Shown here: positions 40,388-50,845 of the stretch, piece after piece
Position numbering within the stretch: position 1 is the stretch's first letter
Layout of the letters: every line of letters begins with the position of its first letter
Assembly: GCA_004014935.1 (NCBI GenBank)
Contig: CP025323.1
Location: forward strand, 868,001-932,000
Origin: Saccharomycopsis malanga
Lineage: Eukaryota; Ascomycota; Saccharomycetes; Ascoideales; Saccharomycopsidaceae
Direction: 5' to 3'
Length of the DNA: 64,000 nt
Position numbers and translations under genes: made by a program
Notes under the pieces: model-generated
What the model was told of the DNA's origin: nothing
The model's database searches: none
Seen by the model: the letters and a program-made list of their open reading frames with translations, nothing else

Positions 40388-42874
40388 GTTGCTGTGAAAA
40401 AATCAAATTTATCAAGACAATGAAAAATTCTTTACCTCGCCTGCAAGGTAATGCTGCGTTAACTTCTGGCCTTTGCTTAGAGTATGCTTTATGCTCAAAA
40501 AACTGCTTGCTTCAAATGCTTTGCCTCGAATGCTTCAGATGGCTGAATAATGACTTTCCAGCGTAAAATACAGGTTTTTGAAAAGTGGTCGCTTGTGTGA
40601 ATAGACCAAAATGTGAAAAAGACCAAAAAAAAGAAAAAAAATAAGAGCAAACTGGGCGCAGACAGGCGTTTGTCTGGTTCTTTATATATAACTAGGCTTC
40701 AAATGTTGAACTGGTCGTCTGTCTATACTGTTTATCTTTTGCCGTATCCGGCAACTGTATGTGCCAACATGCATGTGTTTGCGTCTTCTTGCGTCTCATT
40801 AATAGTCAGTTTTGGAATTGACGAAGATCACCAACTAGACAGATCAATGGGTCTTGTTCCAGGGTGTCTCAGTGGTGTGTTTACTTGATGCCTGATTAGG
40901 AAGTTTCCTTGCAGCAATCTATCAAGTTTCCCATGCAAAGAATGTGTCTTATGCACCAGGATACCCATGCTCTAACGGTTACTTGGGCAGTACGCGTAAA
41001 TTGCTCTTTAAATGATACGATACGTATTGTTTCCACGGTTAAACCGATTACCAATGGCTATACGTCATATGTGTCTTCGGAGTGCTCTTGTAAAGGCATC
41101 GGTCACAACATTTGCTATGCGTCGTGTAAAAACAAGGATATTGTTTTAATATGTAAAGTCAGGATGTTTCTTTTGACAATAAGTCAATTACACGTAAAAA
41201 TCAGAGTATCATATGGTGTCTGTTGACGCGTACGTATACAGATATCAGGTTAGTCCGCAGTAGTGTCTACATGGTTTTACTCAGCTGCATACGGGAGTGC
41301 TCTACAAATGGTTCTGTTGTAATTCCAATCTCAAAATCCTGTCGATAGTACCTGCAATAACAAAGCTATTAAGGATCTTTTCAGGCTGTGGGTTGATGCT
41401 TATAAAAAAATTTTAAAAACGAGATATAAAGTACTACTGAGATTAAACGGATCGCACCACCTTTATGATAATAATTTGCATGATATTTCGAGCTCAGTAA
41501 TAATCAGTTGCGCATTATGCCATATCTAACAAAAATAGCTAGTATCATTCTTACAATCTCTCAGTGATATTTAATCAAATGCTTTGACAGCTGGTAAGCA
41601 CTGACTATATCTAGATTATCAGACTGTTAGAGTAACCTATAGTCTCTCTCTTGCTATCCATGCCTTCTTAATGGGTCTCTGGGTTTGAAGTATTATTATT
41701 ATTGTTAATGTGATAGTTAATGGTCAACATAACCATTCTGTATCACTGGTGGTAAGCTCCTATATGCTTAAGTCATAGCCACTTTGTCATTTTCGTTATC
41801 CTTACCAGTCTACACTGTGGTCTCGAACCTCAATTATCTTTGCTTTCTTTTATATCACAGTTTTAGCCTCTATTTCCTCCTTTTTTTATACATCTTTTCT
41901 ATCCTTTTATATAACCAGATATGTTTTCCCATTCTCTGTTTAATACAAAAACCATTCCCAATGTTGCACATCCTTTGAATAATTATTATTCTGACTAAGA
42001 AAAATTTCTCAATGCAGAATCGTTCAATCATGATATTCTTGAACTTGTTGAAGATGAATGGAATTGACTGCTTCTTACGGTTATGATGTGGAGCCGATAG
42101 TATTTATGTAGAAGCACTTTAAAGGTAGTACCTTTAGATTTACCATAACAAAACTGATGGGGTTTGCTATTTTCAACCAAATACAACTTAATACGCGATA
42201 AGGAGAAAGGTATGTTCAAGTTGGGAAAAGAGTTGTAATTAGTGGGTGAATACCAGTAAGGCATACATCCAAGTATTGCACCAAGTATTGGTACAATAAT
42301 CAATGACATCTTATCACGAATACCTCAAAATAGTAAGGGTGTCTACAATTTTGAAGGTTGCCCAGAGTTCAAAGTACACCAAGTATCAGTAATTTTGTTT
42401 TAGAAAAAATGTAAAACTGCTTAATGTTATAAAACCTACAACACACTAATGATTACTCACATAGAAATACATTCACATAAAAACTGTAATAAGCCTTGGT
42501 CCGTTAAAGGCTTCTATTACTAATGTCGTTGATAACTATCGCACAAGGGGAAATATCCCCACTGTTTGATAAAAACTCAGAGCAAAAATAGTAAAAAAAA
42601 ATTTATAAAAAAAATTAACAGAAGATTAGAGACAAGGAGAGAAAGAGAAAAAACAAACAGGCCTGGTAGAAATACAAAAACGCTTATGTTAACTTTATTA
42701 ACATTAAACGATAGGTTTGTCGAGACTTGATTGAGCCCAAGACGACAAAAGAGCAGTTGCTATATAAAGAAATGGATATTAACAAATTGTGTCAACCAGT
42801 ATCAGATAACAAACCAAATGCAACAATTAAGAAAAGCAAAATGCAATTGTTTTATATTCAAAAACCACCATGAT
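40388..42874. other. Long intergenic region upstream of ACE2
   Basis: About 2.5 kb between the ACE2 ATG and the TIF6 stop, both on the reverse strand, so most is ACE2 upstream DNA. It has CATGCATG-type motifs near 40770. A 93-codon ATG frame on the reverse strand (42028-42309; start MSLIIVPILGAILG) is too weak to call. Purine-rich A/G tracts at 42590-42660. No tRNA or repeat copy. Confidence 0.4.
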
Positions 42875-43612
42875 CTAAGAATAAGTCTCGATCAAGGTAT
42901 CACGCAAGTTACTGCTAATGGCATCCGGCTGGTTCTCCTGTAATTTGAAAATACTCTCGATAACACTCAATTCTGGGGCAGTGGTGTCCAAACCAGCAAC
43001 TGCCAACCAATCGTTGACCACTATGCCGGCCCCAACAACAGAACTACCTCTATTGACAGTACCAGCAACAATAGGCACTTGTAACAAACTGGACAATTCT
43101 TCCTGATCTTGTATAGAAGTCTGTGGATGCACCAAACCACCCTGGTTGGACAAAGCACAGTACGAGCCTACCAACACATTACCAGCAATTGTCTGTCTAA
43201 ACACTTCGACACCCAAAGTGTCGGCGATTATTTCCTCAGTCTCTCTTTCAATGTCTGGGTGCACCAAAGCAACATAATCATTGCAACAGATAACATTTCC
43301 CAATGCAGACAATCTTTCCTCTACTCTTTGGATCTTGACGCTATCTGGAAGAGAATTTCTCAAATGCATCAATTCCTGATCGGTGGTCTGGGTTGGAACC
43401 AACAAACCTCTTCTGTTACCGGCTGTCATTCTACCAATGATTCTGCTACCAGCAATAGTGGTGTGAGCCATTGGAATCACATCCCCCAACTCTGCCTCAA
43501 ATGCCGAGTAGAAGTTCTCTGAACCTCCAACGGCAATAAGACAATAAGAGTTGGTTAACTTGGAAAAAACACCAACATCGTTGGAGTTCTCAAATTGAGT
43601 TCTAGTGGCCAT
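42875..43612 (-). CDS. TIF6: Translation initiation factor 6 / 60S anti-association factor
   Basis: 245 aa, the same length as S. cerevisiae Tif6. It binds the 60S face that contacts 40S, is needed for 27S pre-rRNA processing and nuclear export, and is released in the cytoplasm by Efl1/Sdo1. The five-fold pentein repeats are visible: [53 protein letters not shown], and [22 protein letters not shown]. Starts [16 protein letters not shown], as in the family. Its upstream DNA (43860-43930) has several TGCAT motifs. Confidence 0.97.
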   Translation of the reverse strand: MATRTQFENSNDVGVFSKLTNSYCLIAVGGSENFYSAFEAELGDVIPMAHTTIAGSRIIGRMTAGNRRGLLVPTQTTDQELMHLRNSLPDSVKIQRVEERLSALGNVICCNDYVALVHPDIERETEEIIADTLGVEVFRQTIAGNVLVGSYCALSNQGGLVHPQTSIQDQEELSSLLQVPIVAGTVNRGSSVVGAGIVVNDWLAVAGLDTTAPELSVIESIFKLQENQPDAISSNLRDTLIETYS

Positions 43613-44093
43613 CTTATAATAACTTGATAAAAACTGTGCTTTCGCTGGATGAAATATTCCACACTAAAATTATACAAAATATTCAACTAAAAAAAAAGCA
43701 AACTTAATCTACTTTGTGGATTGGAGAATGCTTTAAACAATTTTCTAAACACTGGAAAAATTGATTCTTTGAGATATATATTACAAATCACTGGAATATT
43801 AAGTAATATAAAATCAAATTTTTCTCATCCCATAAAAAAAAAAAATTTTTCGTAATTTTCTTTTTCATGCGCTAATATGCATGTATGTGGCGCTATATGC
43901 ATACACATACATACAAGTGCATATATATATATATTGATAATAAATTGATCATTTTTTAGTACTAAATATTATATGGTTTTTCGAAAAGAGTTTACAATGT
44001 TTGGCAATTCTCTGAAACGCCTTACAACTTTATTCTGGTAAATGGATTATGGGAATGCATGAATGTATATTAAATGCTAAAAAGTGGCCAACC

Positions 44094-44110
44094 ACTTACT
44101 GATCCTTAAT
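44094..44110. repeat. 17-bp target-site duplication, left copy (SINE-like copy F)
   Basis: ACTTACTGATCCTTAAT, repeated exactly at 44422-44438. The two copies bracket element F. The right copy contains the end of the IPI3 coding region, so this left copy is the duplicated sequence. Confidence 0.9.
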
Positions 44111-44421
44111 AATATTTTTTTATATTTCGAGCCCAGTAAATGTCACTTTGATATATACGCGCTACGTCTAAAGGGGCTTGGTAAACCTCAGTGGGAAGAA
44201 CCTAATCATGCCCGATCTTCATAATTTTCTTATTTGATAAATTGGAAAGTAAGTACTAGATTTGGTCTAGGTTTTGTTTCAGACAGTTGCACTGTGAAGT
44301 CACTTTCAGCCTCATAAAAACAGCGAGTAGAAAGTGTTCAAGTAGATCAAAGCTGTGAGCCTGTTGAGTCTTTTTCTCTTCTCCGAGAGTACTAGCCACC
44401 GAGCCATCCGGTCCAGAGGCT
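44111..44421 (-). mobile_element. SINE-like repeat, copy F (full length, intact 17-bp TSD)
   Basis: 311 bp. On the reverse strand it begins GCCTCTGGACCGG, then an A-box-like TGGCTCGGTGGCTAG, CTCTCGGAGAAGAG, a weak B-box region AGCTTTGATC, the common body, CTTTAGACGTAGCGCG, CTGGGCTCGAAATAT and a short A-rich tail (ATAAAAAAATATT). Exact 17-bp direct repeats flank it. tRNA-like head, A-rich tail and long TSD together are the signature of target-primed reverse transcription of a SINE. It inserted at the 3' end of IPI3 and has kept its TSD unmutated, so it is probably the youngest copy here. Confidence 0.82.
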
Positions 44422-44438
44422 ACTTACTGATCCTTAAT
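44422..44438. repeat. 17-bp target-site duplication, right copy (inside IPI3 end)
   Basis: Exact repeat of 44094-44110. It overlaps the last IPI3 codons (I-K-D-Q-stop), so the insertion left the coding region intact and moved the original downstream sequence about 330 bp away. Confidence 0.9.
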
Positions 44439-45962
44439 GTTTAACAATTTGGTGTGTTCTTCGAAAAGTTCTTCGTGAATATTACGGAGCTGATTGTATG
44501 CATTTGTAATTTTTTCGAGTTTTTCTTTCAATTCTTGGTCTTCTTGATTTACAGCACCTGTTTTTGAGTCTTGAGCATTTTCTAGATTCCTGAACAACTG
44601 CTCTTCTTCAGCAACATGTTCTAAATACTTGGTGATATTGTAATTTGGTAAATGATTGTTATTAACGAAAGAATTGTGGTAATCATTTTCTGGAATCTGC
44701 CATTGTATCTCATGGTGTGAGCTATTGAAGGAATCAGCTAAAGATCTTTTTAAAGGAGGTACCATCTTATAATTTGTGCTCTTCTTGTTTCCCAATAAGT
44801 TTGTACTACCCTGCTGATCCTTTGACAACCCCACAAACAATTTCAAATAGGAAATTGCCCCATTAACGGTTTTGAAAGATTTTAACGTCTGTTTTGTTAA
44901 AATATCGGATACTATCACCGTTCCTGTGGAGTCACCCGATATCAACAAGGTCCCGTCGAAAGACAAATCCAAAGCAGTGATTTTCACATTATTGTTCTTC
45001 GACTGCTCTGTCTGTTGATGAGTAATGAAACTGAACTTGAGATCGCTATCATCTTGAAGAGTATATATTTTATTGGTTGGTTTATCCACAATATGGTACA
45101 ATTTCCTCGTGTTTGTATCAATCTGATAAAGCTTCACTTCGCGTATGGATCCGTCCTCTAGCCCTAGATAGAGCACTCTGAAAGCAGGGTCCACAGCCAA
45201 AGAGTATATTGGGTGGTTCAGCACCAAAGTGAAGATTAGCTTTAAGTCATTCAAATCATATATACGGCATGTAGAATCTTGGCAAACGGTGATTAACTTG
45301 ATATCACTATTAATTCCAGAGGTGACATGAAGATCTGTAACTGGCAAAGTATGGTCTGTTATCGTATAAGCTGGCTTTGCATTGATGTTGCCATTTGCAA
45401 TATTTGATACAAGATCAAGAGTTCTGAACACCAACACGCGAGAATCTTCTGAGCAAGTGACCAAAAAGTGATTGTTGTTTGAGAAGGCAATTTTGTTGAA
45501 TTTTTGATAATGGACAGATTTATTATAGATCAAGTTTCCGGAACTCAATTCCCATATGTAGAGTTTCCCTGTGATGCTACCCCCGACTAAAAGCCACGGA
45601 AGCTGGAGGGTGTTGTTAAGTCTTGTGTTGTATTGATCAATATTGTTATTGACCAACTCCTGGCTGCCATTGGATAAGGCCAAAGAACTCAACTGTTCAG
45701 GAACAGGGATCTTCTGGATCGGGGCCTCTTTTCCATGCGCATAAACATGTATCAACGCCTTGTTCTTCACTGCTACAAAAACCTTATCATTGTCCGAACT
45801 ACTCAAAAAACCAGTGGAAACTACACCATTTGAATGAGCATTGGCAAACTTATACGCAAATGAAACAGTATTCGAATGCACCGAAATGCTATGCCCCACG
45901 CTGCTTTCTCCATGCTTGTCATCAGCAAGACCTTGGCCCACATAAGTGACAATTTCCTCCAT
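44424..45962 (-). CDS. IPI3: Pre-rRNA processing protein Ipi3 (Rix1 complex, WD40)
   Basis: 512 aa from the ATG at 45962 (MEEIVTYVGQG). The frame extends upstream only to a TTG. Ipi3 is the WD40 subunit of the Rix1-Ipi1-Ipi3 complex that acts with Rea1 in ITS2 processing and 60S maturation. WD-type repeats are visible: LPWLLVGGSITGKLYIWELSSG, IAFSNNNHFLVTCSEDSRVLVF, IKLITVCQDSTCRIYDL, and ITALDLSFDGTLLISGDSTGTVIV. A C-terminal coiled coil (about 465-510) is typical. The last codons lie inside the target-site duplication of SINE-like copy F, so its 3' UTR must now run into or be set by the repeat. Confidence 0.88.
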   Translation of the reverse strand: MEEIVTYVGQGLADDKHGESSVGHSISVHSNTVSFAYKFANAHSNGVVSTGFLSSSDNDKVFVAVKNKALIHVYAHGKEAPIQKIPVPEQLSSLALSNGSQELVNNNIDQYNTRLNNTLQLPWLLVGGSITGKLYIWELSSGNLIYNKSVHYQKFNKIAFSNNNHFLVTCSEDSRVLVFRTLDLVSNIANGNINAKPAYTITDHTLPVTDLHVTSGINSDIKLITVCQDSTCRIYDLNDLKLIFTLVLNHPIYSLAVDPAFRVLYLGLEDGSIREVKLYQIDTNTRKLYHIVDKPTNKIYTLQDDSDLKFSFITHQQTEQSKNNNVKITALDLSFDGTLLISGDSTGTVIVSDILTKQTLKSFKTVNGAISYLKLFVGLSKDQQGSTNLLGNKKSTNYKMVPPLKRSLADSFNSSHHEIQWQIPENDYHNSFVNNNHLPNYNITKYLEHVAEEEQLFRNLENAQDSKTGAVNQEDQELKEKLEKITNAYNQLRNIHEELFEEHTKLLNIKDQ

Positions 45963-46207
45963 ATTTAACCTTTTTTGAAAACCCAATACGGTCGTGTACT
46001 AATACCAATCCCCATACATTAAGCTGAAAAATTGGCTTAAAAAAAAAAAAATTTTTTTTTATCTCATCGCACATGCGGGTATATGCATGTATCACACCAA
46101 GTTTTCCAGTAAGGAGGCGTTAAAATACTTTGAGATATAGACGCCGATATATCTTATAATAAGTTAGAAGGGGGAGTAATTGGTATTAAGAGCCAACTAG
46201 TGTCGAG

Positions 46208-47719
46208 ATGCCAATTCATATTTTAGCCACTGCTGTCACGGAGGGTCCAAATGTCATACCTGGGTGGCAATACATCAAAACGTACGTTCCTATTATAGCC
46301 AGTGTCGTCTCGCTAAAGTACTATTTTGCAGGGGCAATTAACAATTGGGAACGGAAGCTACATGGACAAGTGTACGTGATTACAGGGGGCACATCTGGTT
46401 TAGGGGCTAGTATTGTGGATGAGCTTGCGTCCAATGGTGCGCAGATAATTTTGTTGGTGAAAAATCTCAGCGATGGATGGCTTATAGATCATATTGACCA
46501 ATTGAGAGAAAAGCATGGAAATATGTTGATTTATGCAGAAGAATGTGATTTGAACTCTTTATATTCCATCAGAAAGTTCGCTACTAACTGGCTTAACAAC
46601 CAAACACCAAGAAGACTAGATGGTATCATATTATGTGCTGGTGAGTCCTTGCCAATAGGAAAGCCAAGACAGTTATCCGCAGACGGTGTCGAGAGCCAGA
46701 TTGCTAAGAATTACTTAGCAAACTTCCATTTGTTGACCTTGATGGCTCCTGCTGTAAGATCACAGCCATCTGATCGCACAGTCAAGATCTTGATAGCAAC
46801 CTGCTTGTCGCAAGTCTTTGGTGATATTGACGTAGAAGATCTATTATGGGAGAATCGTAAATATCCGGTAAACAGCCCGTGGAAAATATTCGGCACCTCT
46901 AAATTACTTCTTGGCTGTTTTGCCAAGGAATACCAAAGAAGATTAGACACATATGAGAGAAGTGACAAAACCCCAATGAGTGTCAAGGTTAATTTGGTAA
47001 ACCCAGGTATTATGAGGTCTCCATCAACCCAAAGATTCTTATCTTTTGGTACTCTTTGGGGTTTAATCCTTTATGTTTTGATGTATCCCCTTCTTTGGAT
47101 CTTTCTAAAATCAACATACCATGGCGCTCAAACCTTCTTGTATGGTTTGATGAACACAGAACTCGATGCTCTTCGCGGAGGCAACTTTCTACAAGAGTGT
47201 TCGGTGGTCAACAAAAAAAGTAGAAAAGAACTTAATGATCCAGAATTACAGAAAGTTATTTACGACAAGACAGAAAAATTGATTGAGGATCTTGAGAAAA
47301 AATCCGCTATACAGCGTAAGAAACAAAAAATATTGGAGGAAAAGAAAAGTAAAAAAGGTAAAAGTAAGAAAGAACGAAAAGAACAAAAGGAACCTAAAAA
47401 GGAACAGGATTCACAGGATGCACAGGATGCACAGGATGCACAGGATAAAAAGTTCATAAATGAAAACGAATCTAGAATACAAGAAGAGTTGAAAAAGATG
47501 AGTAAAGACTTGCCTTTATTCGGCGAAAAACCATTAACTCATGAAAAAGAAAATAAATATCTCAAGCATTTAGATGCTCGTTTCGAAGCTTCCAGAAAAA
47601 AGCAAACAGCTGCTGCTCCTTCCCCTCTTGCTTTAGAAAATGAAAAGTTGTTAGACAAACAAGTTGTTGCAAAACCATCAACACCATTACTTGAGAAAAA
47701 AAAGAGTCGCAAATTATAA
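46208..47719 (+). CDS. PBR1: SDR-fold putative oxidoreductase, Pbr1-like, with charged C-terminal tail
   Basis: 503 aa. An N-terminal hydrophobic segment (about 25-45) precedes a Rossmann fold with YVITGGTSGLGASIVDEL and LDGIILCAGE. The second half has NLVNPGIMRSPSTQRF and a hydrophobic pair of segments (about 277-310), suggesting membrane association. It resembles S. cerevisiae Pbr1 (YNL181W), an essential putative oxidoreductase; orthology is my judgement. The SDR YxxxK motif reads F-G-T-S-K (Phe 228, Lys 232), so the catalytic Tyr is replaced. Residues about 375-503 are a Lys/Glu-rich coiled-coil-like tail containing a QDA tandem repeat (9-bp unit GCACAGGAT, about 47405-47446). Divergent from IPI3 over 245 bp. 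Confidence 0.7.
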   Translation: MPIHILATAVTEGPNVIPGWQYIKTYVPIIASVVSLKYYFAGAINNWERKLHGQVYVITGGTSGLGASIVDELASNGAQIILLVKNLSDGWLIDHIDQLREKHGNMLIYAEECDLNSLYSIRKFATNWLNNQTPRRLDGIILCAGESLPIGKPRQLSADGVESQIAKNYLANFHLLTLMAPAVRSQPSDRTVKILIATCLSQVFGDIDVEDLLWENRKYPVNSPWKIFGTSKLLLGCFAKEYQRRLDTYERSDKTPMSVKVNLVNPGIMRSPSTQRFLSFGTLWGLILYVLMYPLLWIFLKSTYHGAQTFLYGLMNTELDALRGGNFLQECSVVNKKSRKELNDPELQKVIYDKTEKLIEDLEKKSAIQRKKQKILEEKKSKKGKSKKERKEQKEPKKEQDSQDAQDAQDAQDKKFINENESRIQEELKKMSKDLPLFGEKPLTHEKENKYLKHLDARFEASRKKQTAAAPSPLALENEKLLDKQVVAKPSTPLLEKKKSRKL

Positions 47720-47909
47720 TCCCATTATATGATCCTCAATACGTACATAGCTTTATTATATGCTTCAACCACGTATTATAGTTAACTCTAGTTGTAGTCA
47801 ATTATCTACTTATCTTAGCCTAAATAGTGATAAAATAACTTCATTTACCCGGATATACTCTTAGTCTAGCCCAGTATATACAGGTTTCAAAAAAAAATGT
47901 CATATTTAT

Positions 47910-47994
47910 CTCTCGGTAGCCAAGTTGGTTTAAGGCGCAAGACTGTAATGTAACATTAATCTTGAGATCGTGTGTTCGACTCACACCCGAGAGA
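47910..47994 (+). tRNA. tRNA-Tyr(GTA), with 10-nt intron
   Basis: CTCTCGG pairs with CCGAGAG in the acceptor stem; discriminator A at 47994. D-arm TAGCCAAGTTGGTTTAAGGC, anticodon stem CAAGA/TCTTG, anticodon GTA at 47945-47947. A 10-nt intron (47949-47958) sits one base 3' of the anticodon, the standard position. T-arm TGTGTTCGACTCACA. A T6 terminator follows at 47995. It matches yeast tRNA-Tyr nearly base for base outside the intron. Confidence 0.96.
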
Positions 47995-48040
47995 TTTTTT
48001 TAATTTTTAAAAGTTTTTTTATTCAACCCGAATTATAGCA

Positions 48041-48362
48041 AGCTTGATATAATAATAATAATTATACCATATGTTTCGAGCTCAGTAAATTTCATTTTCG
48101 TAAATACGTGATATGTCTAAAGGGACTTGGTAAAACCCAATTATGTTCCGGTCATAATAATCTGCTTAGTGTCTTTTCTGAACACCAAGTGGGTTGAAAA
48201 GTAACCACCAGACTTCGGTCTAGGTCGTTGTACTTGCCTTTTATAAACTTCAGCGAGTAAAAGTGTTCGTATTCAGGTTTGGACCCATGAGCATGTTAGA
48301 TCTTTTTTCTCTTTCCCGAGATTTCTAGCCACTGAACTTTCCTTCCCGGTGACTCAAGAAAT
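48041..48362 (-). mobile_element. SINE-like repeat, copy G
   Basis: Reverse strand, about 320 bp. Head GTTCAGTGGCTAG and CTCGGGAAAGAGAAAAAAG, degraded B-box (GGGTCCAAACC), ACGAACACTTTTACTCGC, GGCAAGTACAACG, AGTCTGGTGGTTAC, TTTTACCAAGTCCCTTTAGACATA, GAGCTCGAAACATA. The tail is a TTA/TAA microsatellite. A 9-bp ATTATAGCA occurs on both sides (48032-48040 and 48363-48371), a possible TSD but not at the exact ends. Lies about 45 bp after the tRNA-Tyr terminator. Confidence 0.65.
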
Positions 48363-48853
48363 ATTATAGCATCAACATAGGAAAGGCATTAGAACATTGA
48401 AGTCTCCTATTATAAAAGAAAAGATTTCAATTTGAATGCATCTTAGTTGAATATAAACGCTCTAAGTTGAAAGAAAATAGAAGAAAAAATGCAATGACAG
48501 AATACACAGCCGTTTTTCCTGGTTTATTGAACAACCTTTACTGGAAACAAAAATGCAAAGAAGCTAAGTAAGCCTCTACCAGACAACAAGCACCAATGTG
48601 GTAGTTTCAATTATTTTCAATGAAAAATAGTAGTTAAAACTTAGAGCTGTTAATTTACTTTTTGCCCAGTCTTTAACATAATATGAATTCTTATGGTGGA
48701 GAAATACTCTTAAGAGCAATTCTTAAAAAATCAATTCAATTTCATGGCTAGTTCATTAGACCTGTGAGTCTTTCCTTGACCACAACTCACTTTTTTAGCT
48801 AAACGCTGTTGACCCTGGCTGTGAGTAAGCGATTATAAAAAAGTTCAAAAAAT

Positions 48854-48934
48854 GGCACTGTGGCCGAGTGGTTAAGGCGTTAGGTTAAGGTCCTAATATC
48901 TTCGGGTGCGCGAGTTCGAACCTCGCCGGTGTCA
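48854..48934 (+). tRNA. tRNA-Leu(AAG), no intron
   Basis: Acceptor GGCACTG pairs with CGGTGTC (one or two G-U pairs); discriminator A. D-arm TGGCCGAGTGGTTAAGGC. Anticodon stem TTAGG/CCTAA with loop TTAAGGT, anticodon AAG at 48887-48889. Long type II variable arm (about ATATCTTCGGGTG). T-arm GCGAGTTCGAACCTCGC. A T run follows within a few bases. It reads CTT/CTC as Leu and does not bear on how CTG is read. Confidence 0.94.
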
Positions 48935-49434
48935 ATATTTTTTTATCATCTGTTTGACAGAAGTTGAAAGGGAAGTAGTGAAACATGGGATCATAGATGA
49001 ATTAGAAATACATAATGGGATGTATGCTGAAGTGTACTACTAATCTACGAAAATTAAACTTTTTATACGTGCACTCAGTATATGTAGTACTATGTATAAT
49101 ATTAAATTTGACAGATATAAGACTTTTAGAGCGTTTCAACATTATCTAATTGATAATTGAAACGTTGAAACATAGATAGGAACATGAATCAAACAATGTG
49201 TTTGAATACACGACTTCGCAAGTGAAGCTGACAAATCAACCGTCTTATACGCTATACCATTGCTATGGATTTTGAAGGCCCCTGTAAGGTATAAATAGGT
49301 CTTGTATGGTATCTAGTCATTCTGCTAGTAATAGTAGTGGTACATATACGGTATTTAGTTTTGTTAATTTCTTGCAAAAGGAATTGTTTTACAGAGCAAG
49401 GTATACAGAGGATCGCATCTAGAATTTAATAGCA

Positions 49435-50244
49435 ATGAGTGCTTTCAAGTTGTTTTCTTTACAAGATAAGGTTGTTTTGATTACTGGTGCAACTTCGGGA
49501 ATTGGGGTATCAATGGCCGAGGCACTTGCCCAATTCGGAGCAAAACATATTATTTTTGTCTATAGGGCTTCCAAAGACCCTTCAGAGCTTATTGCGTTGT
49601 TAAAGAAGGCTGCAGAGGAAAATAACAATTCCGAACTTGTTATTTCTAAGATATGTGAAGACTTGAGCGAGCTTCAAGTTGAGGACATTGAGCCGAAACT
49701 TTATAAAAAGGCACTTGAGTTGTCGGTTACAGGTAAGATTGATGTGTTGATTAATAATGCGGGCATTACAAATAGCTATCCATTTGAAGAGTATCCTGAT
49801 TCTGAATATGACAAGATTTTACGGGTGAATTTGCATGTTCCAGCAAAGTTGACCCAACTCGTAGGAAAACACATGATTGAAAACGGCATCAAAGGAAAGA
49901 TTATCATCACCTGTTCTCTTTATTCGTTTCAAGGTGGCTACCAGGTTGCTCCGTACAGTATCACTAAGGGTGCAGTCAAAAGCCTTATTCAAGCATTGTC
50001 AAATGAGTGGGCAAGTAAGGGAATCAACGTAAATGGAATTGCACCAGGAATCATAAAGACAAACATGAATAAATTTATTGACCAGGATAAAGAGAAAAGT
50101 GAAAAAATTCTATCAAGAATTCCTATCAATTACTACGGATCTCCAAATGACTTCAGAGGTACCACTGTATTCTTGTGTTCTGAGGCCAGCAACTATATCA
50201 CTGGTGAAATCATCACCGTCGATGGTGGCTACATGGCATATTAA
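49435..50244 (+). CDS. Short-chain dehydrogenase/reductase, sugar-dehydrogenase-like
   Basis: 269 aa classical SDR. NAD(P)-binding LITGATSGIGVSMAEAL at about 16-32, NNAG (about 106-109), catalytic Ser in ITCSLYSFQG and the Y-x-x-x-K pair in APYSITKGAVKSL; C-terminal ITGEIITVDGGYMAY is typical. Overall pattern resembles 2-deoxy-D-gluconate 3-dehydrogenase (KduD)-like enzymes, but substrate cannot be told from sequence. All catalytic residues are present, unlike the neighbouring PBR1-like SDR. It has a tRNA upstream and a SINE-like repeat 14 bp after its stop, so the block from 47.7 to 50.8 kb is repeat-rich. Confidence 0.85.
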   Translation: MSAFKLFSLQDKVVLITGATSGIGVSMAEALAQFGAKHIIFVYRASKDPSELIALLKKAAEENNNSELVISKICEDLSELQVEDIEPKLYKKALELSVTGKIDVLINNAGITNSYPFEEYPDSEYDKILRVNLHVPAKLTQLVGKHMIENGIKGKIIITCSLYSFQGGYQVAPYSITKGAVKSLIQALSNEWASKGINVNGIAPGIIKTNMNKFIDQDKEKSEKILSRIPINYYGSPNDFRGTTVFLCSEASNYITGEIITVDGGYMAY

Positions 50245-50257
50245 TATATACTGTGTA

Positions 50258-50495
50258 AGCTGCTGGGAGAAGAGAAAAAAGACCTAACAGGCACAAAAGC
50301 TTAATTCACGACACGAACACTTTTTACTCGCTGCTTTTACGATGATGAAAGTCTAGTGTTTACTTTCCAGTTTATCAAATAAGAAAATTATAATTATCGG
50401 ACATGATTGGGTGTTACCAACTGGGTTTTACCAAGTCCCTTTAAACATAGTGCGTTTATACGAAACTGATATGTGCTAGGCTCGAAATATATGTT
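50258..50495 (+). mobile_element. SINE-like repeat, copy H (5'-truncated)
   Basis: Plus strand. It starts inside the head (GGGAGAAGAGAAAAAAGACC, no A-box), has a decayed B-box, ACACGAACACTTTTTACTCGC, CTAGTGTTTACTTTCC, the TTTATCAAATAAGAAAATTAT block shared with copy F, GGACATGATTGGG, TTTTACCAAGTCCCTTTA and ends GGCTCGAAATATA. Begins 14 bp after the SDR stop codon, so it probably supplies the 3' UTR of that gene. Confidence 0.7.
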
Positions 50496-50845
50496 ATTGT
50501 TTTATTAACTTGTATCTAACCAGATAAATAGTATGGTTTTCATATTTGTAGTACCTGCAGAAACACACATGAACTTGCATCGGGGCAAATGTTGAAAAAT
50601 CATACCAAAAAAAGAAAATGAGTGAAGATTACGAATCGTATTCCCAATGAGTATTAGCTAAAAGTTAGAAAATTGTGAGCTTTTAATCTTCATTTATTTA
50701 TTTTTTCATTATATTTAGAGTTATACTTTGTGTATAGACGAGTAGAAGCAATCAAAATTTGATTTTAGCTGTTTTTCCTATTGGTAAGTTTCTACCATTT
50801 GCAGAGTATTAATTAAAAAACTACCACGTACCATTACTGTCAAGC

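Noticed and set aside
42028-42309. 93-codon ATG frame upstream of ACE2
   Set aside because: No family resemblance and no conserved features; such frames are expected by chance in 2.5 kb of non-coding DNA.
44111-44421. Solo LTR interpretation of the repeat family
   Set aside because: Copies do not start TG and end CA, the TSD of copy F is 17 bp rather than 4-6, and the heads carry Pol III A/B boxes; a SINE fits better.
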